This document shows, one piece after another, positions 7,452 through 11,199 of a DNA stretch of 11,297 bases. Below the pieces are notes generated by a model. That model searched no databases. It had not been told where the DNA came from and saw only the letters and a list, made by a program, of their open reading frames with translations. Origin of the DNA: Oscillospiraceae bacterium (lineage in GTDB: Bacteria > Bacillota_A > Clostridia > Oscillospirales > Ruminococcaceae); NCBI GenBank assembly GCA_017848205.1, contig JAGDDO010000209.1, forward strand, positions 1-11,297, read 5' to 3'. Each line of letters opens with the position of its first letter. The first letter of the stretch is position 1. Both the position numbers and the translations under genes were made by a program.

Positions 7452-7722
7452 CAAGCGCCTCCTCGCGTTCCTTGTCATAATCAATTGTGCCGGCATTTCT
7501 TAGTCTGATAGCTTCCAGCTTCTCGAAAGCTTCAAGTTTGGAAACGGATTCAGTGTTCACTTCATTTAACGGAGCTTTAACCATAAAAGGAATGCAGCGT
7601 TCTCTTAGTGCGGTTCTGGTAAAGGTTTCATAGAATGTCTGTTTGGTCTGTCCCATAGCATTTAGCATGCTGTTAAGTTCTTCATAAATTGAATCGTCTA
7701 ATCTGATACTGATAGTTTTCAT
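7426..7722 (-). CDS. RelB/DinJ-like ribbon-helix-helix antitoxin
   Basis: A 98-residue protein. The N-terminus MKTISIRLDDSIYEELNSML has the beta-strand then helix pattern of ribbon-helix-helix DNA-binding proteins. MGQTKQTFYETFTRTALRE (about residues 24-42) gives the second helix, as in RelB/DinJ antitoxins. The acidic, helical C-terminal part (EAFEKLEAIRLRNAG through EEALDEKYG) would wrap the PIN toxin. The start is set by AAAGGAG 8 nt upstream; an upstream in-frame codon at 7746 would fall on the -10 box. RelB-type antitoxins usually pair with RelE toxins, but pairing with PIN toxins is also known. The protein should repress its own promoter through the adjacent inverted repeat. Confidence 0.82.
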   Translation of the reverse strand: MKTISIRLDDSIYEELNSMLNAMGQTKQTFYETFTRTALRERCIPFMVKAPLNEVNTESVSKLEAFEKLEAIRLRNAGTIDYDKEREEALDEKYGAVD

Positions 7723-7745
7723 TAAATCCACTCCTTTCTGACTCA

Positions 7746-7794
7746 ATTATAGCATTATTTGAATCATATTTCAAGAGGTTTTGATTCAATAATG
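7746..7794 (-). promoter_or_regulatory. Promoter and inverted-repeat operator of the RelB-PIN pair
   Basis: Minus strand: -35 TTGAAA (7774-7769), a 17-bp spacer and -10 TATAAT (7751-7746) preceded by TGC. CATTATTTGAATCA (7753-7766) and TGATTCAATAATG (7782-7794) are inverted copies differing by one extra T, 15 bp apart. One arm lies in the promoter spacer and the other just upstream of the -35 box. That position fits autorepression by the antitoxin, which is inferred. Confidence 0.72.
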
Positions 7795-7830
7795 ATTTAT
7801 TTGCCTTCATATCGCCGCAATAACCAAAGG

Positions 7831-7879
7831 TAAAGTCAGGTCGTTCGACCTGACTTTATTATTATTGTGCCGAAGGCAC
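7831..7879. repeat. Two-hairpin intergenic element, copy 3
   Basis: Hairpin A is TAAAGTCAGGTCG (7831-7843) with CGACCTGACTTTA (7846-7858). Relative to copy 2, G is T on the left and the pairing C is A on the right, so the stem stays perfect. Hairpin B is GTGCC (7867-7871), loop GAA, GGCAC (7875-7879), followed by CACCATTTTAAAT. TGCCGAAGGC (7868-7877) can also pair with GCCTTCGGCA (7897-7906). No gene ends beside this copy on the plus strand; it lies upstream of the TA promoter. Confidence 0.72.
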
Positions 7880-7918
7880 CACCATTTTAAATGAACGCCT
7901 TCGGCATACTATTACCAG

Positions 7919-7944
7919 AAAAGACACCCGTGGGGTGCACTTTT
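7919..7944. terminator. Terminator-like hairpin of unassigned use
   Basis: AAAAG then CACCC (7919-7929, one intervening A) pairs with GGGTG then CTTTT (7933-7944, two intervening bases) around a GTG loop. A-rich and T-rich flanks allow activity on either strand. No gene ends directly at it, so its role may be insulation. Confidence 0.5.
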
Positions 7945-7989
7945 GAATAAGCTGTTTTATTGACCGGTACACATTTGAATGGTTGACAA

Positions 7990-8102
7990 TTCTTTTTTTA
8001 TGCATTTTCGAGCCTTAAGAGGCTCTTTTTTTATGCGGTTTTAGCTTCTCAGAGTTTCTTTTTTTATGCAAAAACAGCTTGACAGAGGTTCTTTTTTTAT
8101 GT
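7990..8102 (+). repeat. 33-bp tandem repeat, about 3.4 units
   Basis: The block TTCTTTTTTTATGC (CTC at the start of unit 2, T at the end of unit 4) recurs at 7990, 8023, 8056 and 8089, exactly 33 bp apart. The rest of units 1-3 is also related: after ATGC come a 5- to 6-base A/T-rich patch, then AGC(C/T)T, then a purine-rich AAGAGG / CAGAGT / CAGAGG end. Unit 3 supplies the -35 box and the start of unit 4 leads into the -10 box of the downstream ATPase promoter. Confidence 0.8.
8010..8032 (+). terminator. Short terminator-like hairpin inside the tandem repeat
   Basis: GAGCC (8010-8014), TTAAGA, GGCTC (8021-8025), then seven T. The stem is only 5 bp, but the T-run is strong. It lies upstream of the ATPase promoter and could block read-through into the ATPase gene. 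The other repeat units do not form this hairpin. Confidence 0.45.
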
Positions 8103-8107
8103 ATAAT
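8079..8107 (+). promoter_or_regulatory. Consensus promoter for the AAA ATPase gene
   Basis: TTGACA (8079-8084), a 17-bp spacer and TATAAT (8102-8107) match sigma-A consensus at every position. The transcript should start near 8114, giving a leader of about 24 nt that contains AGGAGGTG. Confidence 0.85.
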
Positions 8108-8137
8108 TAAATCAAAAATTATCCAGGAGGTGCGTAA

Positions 8138-9469
8138 ATGCTTAAACGAAAGATATATTCAGATCTTCTTGAATGGAAGAGTGCAAGAAGAAATGATAAG
8201 ATCAGAAAATGTCTTCTTATCAGAGGCGCACGTCAGGTTGGTAAATCATTTATTGTTAAAGAATTCGGAAAAAATGAATATGATTCATTCGTTCATATAG
8301 ATTTCTTTCGCAGACCGGAGTTAAGGGCTGTGTTTGACGGTAATCTTACGTCAGAAGAAATACTGAAAAGGCTTACGGCTAATCTTCAGGATTTTCGTCT
8401 TGTGCCGGGAAGCACGCTCATATTCCTTGATGAGATCCAGCGCTGCGGCAATGCGCGTACTGCTGTAAAATTCCTTGCGGAAGATATGCGTTTTGATGTT
8501 ATACTTTCCGGTTCACTTATGGGACTTACATACGGAGAGGATGACGATGATGGTGTTGAAGTGCCTGAGTCTCTTCCGGTAGGATATGAAACTCAGCTTA
8601 CTATGTATTCTCTTGATTTTGAAGAATTTCTGTGGGCAAACGGATACGGTGAGAACGCTGTGGATGTACTTCGTTCTTATTATCAGTCCGGGGAAACAGT
8701 CCCTGACAGTATACATAATAAGTATACCGGACTTTTCCGTGAATTTATGGTGGTCGGCGGGATGCCTGAAGTCGTGGCCGATTTTACAGAGCATAAGGAT
8801 TTTAACCGCGTTGACAGAATACAGAACGATATAATCTCGGAGTATCGTGAAGATATTTCAAAGCATGCCAGAGGACGTGAAAAACAGCTTGTTCGTATGT
8901 GTTATGATGCAGTTCCGAAACAGCTGGCGAAGGAACTTAAAAAATTTCAGTATTCTACGGTTGAAAAAGGACAGACACGCCGGAAATACGGTGGAAGTGT
9001 TCAGTGGCTCAGAGATTCTGAAATAGTCAATGCATGCTTTAATATACACGAACCGTATCTTCCGCTTATGGCAAATTCAAATGAGGATCAGTTCAAGCTG
9101 TACATCAATGATACAGGACTGCTTTGCTGCATGTACGGGTTTGAAACCAAGCTTGCACTGCTTAACGGAAATCTCAGAGGCAATGCCTGCGGAGGTATTT
9201 ACGAGAATATAATTGCAGAATCCTTATTAAAACGAGGCTATAAGCTCTATTATTACAAGCCGGATAATGATCATGAAATAGAATTCCTTATCGAAAAGAA
9301 CGGTGAAGTTGTTCCGGTCGAGGTTAAAGCGACCAATAATGCTACAGTATCACTCAATAATTTTATAAACGATTTTGCACCGTCTGTGGCTTATAAGCTT
9401 ATCGGAGGAAAAAACGGTAAAGCGGAAACCAAGATCACGCTGCCACATTATTTCGTTATTTTTATATGA
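8138..9469 (+). CDS. AAA ATPase with C-terminal DUF4143 / PD-(D/E)XK-like region
   Basis: This 443-residue protein belongs to a widespread, poorly understood group of ATPases (COG1373-like). The N-terminal AAA domain has Walker A GARQVGKS (residues 30-37), Walker B LIFLDEIQ (94-101) and a sensor-like ILSGSLMG (122-129). A helical middle follows, with REFMVVGGMPEVV (201-213), typical of this family. The C-terminal part has YENIIAESLL (355-364), HEIEFLIEKNG (379-389) and VPVEVKA (392-398). E...E-x-E...E-x-K is the pattern of PD-(D/E)XK nuclease folds, though activity is unproven. AGGAGGTG ends 5 nt before ATG, and with a consensus promoter expression could be high. No membrane segment is seen. 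It stands alone between hairpin-rich intergenic regions and looks like an accessory gene. Its biological role is unknown. Confidence 0.88.
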   Translation: MLKRKIYSDLLEWKSARRNDKIRKCLLIRGARQVGKSFIVKEFGKNEYDSFVHIDFFRRPELRAVFDGNLTSEEILKRLTANLQDFRLVPGSTLIFLDEIQRCGNARTAVKFLAEDMRFDVILSGSLMGLTYGEDDDDGVEVPESLPVGYETQLTMYSLDFEEFLWANGYGENAVDVLRSYYQSGETVPDSIHNKYTGLFREFMVVGGMPEVVADFTEHKDFNRVDRIQNDIISEYREDISKHARGREKQLVRMCYDAVPKQLAKELKKFQYSTVEKGQTRRKYGGSVQWLRDSEIVNACFNIHEPYLPLMANSNEDQFKLYINDTGLLCCMYGFETKLALLNGNLRGNACGGIYENIIAESLLKRGYKLYYYKPDNDHEIEFLIEKNGEVVPVEVKATNNATVSLNNFINDFAPSVAYKLIGGKNGKAETKITLPHYFVIFI

Positions 9470-9507
9470 TCACATTACTGTTTAGGCGGATTGAACGTAA
9501 ATACAAA

Positions 9508-9536
9508 AAAACTGCCTTGTCATACAGGGCGGTTTT
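9508..9536 (+). terminator. Terminator of the AAA ATPase gene
   Basis: AAAACTGCCT (9508-9517) pairs with GGGCGGTTTT (9527-9536), two G-T wobbles, loop of 9 nt, with the T-run forming the end of the right arm. It lies 39 bp after the ATPase stop. Its loop and left arm hold the -35 box of the next promoter. Confidence 0.7.
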
Positions 9537-9546
9537 ATGTTATAAT
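9517..9546 (+). promoter_or_regulatory. Promoter of the isomerase-nrdR unit
   Basis: -35 TTGTCA (9517-9522), an 18-bp spacer and -10 TATAAT (9541-9546) preceded by TGT, an extended -10. The promoter is interleaved with the preceding terminator, so the two units are packed without a spacer. Confidence 0.75.
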
Positions 9547-9583
9547 TATAGGCAAAGACAAAATAAAGGAGCCTGAATCATCC

Positions 9584-10390
9584 ATGAAAGCAGGGACATC
9601 AACAGCCTGCCTTTATCCGGAATTACTTGAGAAAGCACTGGCCGAACTCATGGAAAACGGCATTAAAACTGCTGAGATATTCGTAAACACCCATTGTGAG
9701 GTAATGCCGGAATTCACAGAAATGCTTGCAGATATCATTTCGCGGAACGGTGCGGAATGTGCTGCCTATCATCCTTACACCTGCCCGATAGAACCGATGA
9801 TGTTCTTTTCAGGATATGACCGCAGGGTGAAGGATATGCTTGATTACCATAAATATTACTTCGAAGCCATGAACCGCCTCGGAGCGCGTATCTTCGTTCT
9901 TCATGGAAATATGAACGTGGTGGCGGTAAATGAGGACTTCTACTTTGAGATATTTTCAGAACTCGCCGATGCAGCTGCATCATTTGGTATAACTGTTGCC
10001 CAGGAAAATGTGGCAAGATGCCAGAGCCACAGCCTTGATTTCATGAAGCACATGTCTGCCGCCCTCGGCGACCGTGCGAAGTTCGTTCTCGATATAAAAC
10101 AGGCAGTACGCGCGCACGAAGATCCCTTTGAAATAGCAAGGACGCTCGGGAACAGGATAATACATGTACATATGAGCGACAACAACGCATCTTCCGACTG
10201 TCTGGCACCCGGAACAGGTACATTTGACATCTACGGACTTCTGAAGGAACTGTACCTCAGAGGATTTGACGGAGCGGTAATTACAGAGCTTTACAGAAAC
10301 AATTTCGGCAGCGTTTTCGATCTTATAAACAGCTGCCGTTATATAGAAAACATTATCAAAAGGATAGAAAGTGAGAAAATAAAACTATGA
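9584..10390 (+). CDS. Sugar phosphate isomerase/epimerase-like TIM-barrel protein
   Basis: A 268-residue cytosolic protein of the xylose-isomerase-like TIM-barrel (AP endonuclease 2) superfamily. Likely metal and substrate residues sit at strand ends in the expected order: His63 (AYHP), His107 (VLHG), Glu141 (AQEN), Asp170 (FVLD), His194 and His196 (IIHVHMSD) and Glu235 (VITELY). The APGTGTFD segment (208-215) also fits this superfamily. Such enzymes act on sugars, inositols or related compounds; the substrate here cannot be named. The frame stays open upstream to a TTG at 9491, but that extension runs through the terminator and promoter. ATG 9584 is chosen, with AAAGGAG 12 nt before it. The stop overlaps the nrdR start (ATGA). 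Confidence 0.85.
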   Translation: MKAGTSTACLYPELLEKALAELMENGIKTAEIFVNTHCEVMPEFTEMLADIISRNGAECAAYHPYTCPIEPMMFFSGYDRRVKDMLDYHKYYFEAMNRLGARIFVLHGNMNVVAVNEDFYFEIFSELADAAASFGITVAQENVARCQSHSLDFMKHMSAALGDRAKFVLDIKQAVRAHEDPFEIARTLGNRIIHVHMSDNNASSDCLAPGTGTFDIYGLLKELYLRGFDGAVITELYRNNFGSVFDLINSCRYIENIIKRIESEKIKL

Positions 10391-10833
10391 AATGCCCATA
10401 CTGCGGATGCGCGGATACCAAAGTCCTTGACTCCCGTTCGCTTGAAAAGAAAAAGAGAAGAAGACGTGAGTGCCCGAGCTGTTTAAAAAGGTTTACAACC
10501 TACGAGGTACTTGACGTGCCGCTTCTTATGGTAAAGAAAAAGGACGGATCCTTCGAGCCGTTTGACAAGAACAAGCTCATCAAGGGAATCTACAGCGCCA
10601 TCAAGAAACGTCCGGTAAGCGTTGAAGATGTCACAAAGATCGTAAGCGATATAGAGACATCGTTTGCCAACGACATGAAGAACCAGATCACTACGGCCGA
10701 AATAGGCGACATCGTCCTCGAAAAGATGAAGGACCTCGACGCCATAGCCTACATCAGGTTTGCATCGGTTTACAAGGAGTTTACCGACAAGGAAAGCTTC
10801 ATAAAGATCATTTCAGAACTGGATACGAAGTAA
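10387..10833 (+). CDS. nrdR: Transcriptional repressor NrdR
   Basis: NrdR represses ribonucleotide reductase genes in response to adenine nucleotides. The 148 residues are the normal family length. The zinc ribbon has Cys3 and Cys6 (CPYCG) and Cys29 and Cys32 (CPSC), with RRRREC (24-29) and KRFTTYE (34-40), all family hallmarks. An ATP-cone domain spans about residues 46-138 (VKKKDGSFEPFDKNKLIKGI at its start, AYIRFASVYKEF near its end). The linker between DSRS and RRRREC is somewhat short and lysine-rich. No ribonucleotide reductase gene is in the window, and I saw no clear NrdR box pair. The 4-bp overlap with the isomerase gene suggests translational coupling, since no strong ribosome binding site precedes its ATG. 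Confidence 0.96.
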   Translation: MKCPYCGCADTKVLDSRSLEKKKRRRRECPSCLKRFTTYEVLDVPLLMVKKKDGSFEPFDKNKLIKGIYSAIKKRPVSVEDVTKIVSDIETSFANDMKNQITTAEIGDIVLEKMKDLDAIAYIRFASVYKEFTDKESFIKIISELDTK

Positions 10834-10841
10834 AAAAGGTG

Positions 10842-10865
10842 ACTGCCGCCCGGAAGGGCGGCAGT
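10842..10865 (+). terminator. Hairpin at the end of nrdR
   Basis: ACTGCCGCCC (10842-10851), loop GGAA (a GNRA tetraloop), GGGCGGCAGT (10856-10865): a perfect 10-bp GC-rich stem just after the nrdR stop. A strong T-run is missing on the plus strand (AATTATATAT follows), so termination may be partial. The six A before it would give a U-tract on the minus strand. Confidence 0.65.
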
Positions 10866-10875
10866 AATTATATAT

Positions 10876-10892
10876 CCGCTGCACCGCAGCGG
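10876..10892. repeat. Second hairpin after nrdR
   Basis: CCGCTGC (10876-10882), loop ACC, GCAGCGG (10886-10892): a perfect 7-bp stem with a 3-base loop. The size, loop length and position about 10 bases after a terminator-like stem match hairpin B of the repeated two-hairpin elements, but the sequence differs. Confidence 0.6.
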
Positions 10893-10895
10893 AAT

Positions 10896-10924
10896 AATAT
10901 CAGCAATATTCTGTTGCTGATATT
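10896..10924. repeat. Third hairpin after nrdR, overlapping the toxin promoter
   Basis: AATATCAGCAA (10896-10906) and TTGCTGATATT (10914-10924) form a perfect 11-bp inverted repeat with a 7-base gap. The right arm contains the -35 box of the following promoter. It could be a regulator binding site, or part of the terminator zone. Confidence 0.6.
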
Positions 10925-10942
10925 GCCGTAGTGTGTTATAAT
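10914..10942 (+). promoter_or_regulatory. Promoter of the small hydrophobic toxin gene
   Basis: -35 TTGCTG (10914-10919), a 17-bp spacer and -10 TATAAT (10937-10942) preceded by TGT (extended -10). Transcription should start near 10949. Confidence 0.75.
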
Positions 10943-10957
10943 AATCTTTGTGCCGGA

Positions 10958-10980
10958 CACCTTCCGCATGGAAGGAGGTG
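10958..10980 (+). promoter_or_regulatory. 5' leader hairpin covering the toxin Shine-Dalgarno
   Basis: CACCTTCC (10958-10965), loop GCAT, then GGAAGGAGGTG (10970-10980). The left arm can pair with GGAA plus GGTG (3-base bulge) or with GGAAGG directly. Either way the very strong site AAGGAGG (10972-10978) is paired. The effect would be low translation until the structure opens, as in known type I toxin mRNAs. Confidence 0.65.
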
Positions 10981-11020
10981 TTAAGCCCGTGGATCTAATT
11001 CTTTCATTTGTGTTATCTGT
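10981..11020 (+). repeat. Direct repeat, toxin-side copy
   Basis: This stretch covers the toxin start codon and first ten codons. TTAAGCCCGTGGATCTAA and ATTCTTTCATTTGTGTTA recur in slightly changed form at 11135-11175. The other copy has a 6-base insertion in the middle and loses one C before GTG. Confidence 0.7.
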
Positions 11021-11069
11021 CGCAGCAAGCGTAATAGCGTATTACATTTGCAAGTGGCTCGAAAGATAA
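10989..11069 (+). CDS. Fst-like hydrophobic type I toxin peptide
   Basis: A 26-residue peptide with a GTG start, 10 nt after AAGGAGG. Residues 3-20 are one hydrophobic membrane helix (LILSFVLSVAASVIAYYI); the end is CKWLER, a polar, charged tail with Trp. This layout matches Fst/Ldr-type toxins, which end in a similar (H/K)WLD(K/R) segment, insert in the membrane and damage it when over-produced. The surroundings give the main support: its own promoter, a masked ribosome binding site, a shared terminator and an opposing RNA whose start repeats this gene's start region. The family name is from memory of related peptides in gut Clostridia; toxicity is an inference. Alternatives are a small membrane regulator or holin-like peptide. 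Confidence 0.78.
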   Translation: MDLILSFVLSVAASVIAYYICKWLER

Positions 11070-11084
11070 CCAGTCAGGCATGAG

Positions 11085-11134
11085 CACAAAAGAACCCCTT
11101 AGTAACTGCCATTACTAAGGGGTTCGATTTTGTG
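11085..11134. terminator. Shared bidirectional terminator of the toxin and antisense RNA
   Basis: GAACCCCTTAGTAA (11092-11105), loop CTGCCA, TTACTAAGGGGTTC (11112-11125): a perfect 14-bp stem. CACAAAA (11085-11091) and TTTTGTG (11128-11134) extend it past a 2-base bulge and supply the T-run on either strand. Confidence 0.87.
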
Positions 11135-11164
11135 TTAGCCGTGAATCTAATCACAATTCTTTCA
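11086..11164 (-). ncRNA. Predicted antisense antitoxin RNA
   Basis: From the minus-strand promoter the RNA should start near 11164 and end at the shared terminator near 11086, about 80 nt. Its 3' part is complementary to the toxin mRNA 3' hairpin. Its 5' part starts GAAAGAATT, later TAGATTCACGGC, and can pair with the toxin start region (AATTCTTTC and GCC-GTGGATCTA). The pairing contains one G-U pair, a 6-base bulge in the antisense RNA and one unpaired C in the mRNA. This matches the regulation logic of the pAD1 par RNA II, which blocks ribosome access to the toxin mRNA. Both ends are predicted, not measured. Confidence 0.65.
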
Positions 11165-11175
11165 ATTGTTATTGT
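11135..11175 (+). repeat. Direct repeat, antisense-side copy
   Basis: TTAGCCGTGAATCTAATCAC followed by AATTCTTTCAATTGTTATTG corresponds to the toxin start region at 10981-11020. The alignment has a 6-base insertion and a few substitutions. Its complement forms the 5' end of the predicted antisense RNA. Confidence 0.7.
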
Positions 11176-11199
11176 AACACATGAGTTTGGATTTGTCAA
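11171..11199 (-). promoter_or_regulatory. Promoter of the antisense RNA
   Basis: Minus strand: -35 TTGACA (11199-11194), a 17-bp spacer and -10 TACAAT (11176-11171) preceded by TGT. It is closer to consensus than the toxin promoter at the -35 box, which fits an excess of the unstable antitoxin RNA. Confidence 0.8.

Noticed and set aside
7983..7988. Upstream TTGACA as a second promoter for the ATPase gene.
   Set aside because: No -10 box stands 16-18 bp downstream (TTTCGA at that spot), and it is out of step with the 33-bp period by 3 bp.
7990..8102. CRISPR array from the regularly spaced repeats.
   Set aside because: The conserved block is only ~14 bp, mostly T, and the 19-bp intervening sequences are related to each other, so this is a tandem repeat. 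No cas genes are present.
9491..9583. A longer N-terminus for the isomerase-like protein, from TTG 9491.
   Set aside because: It would translate the terminator hairpin and the promoter, and no ribosome binding site suits the TTG. ATG 9584 gives the normal TIM-barrel start.
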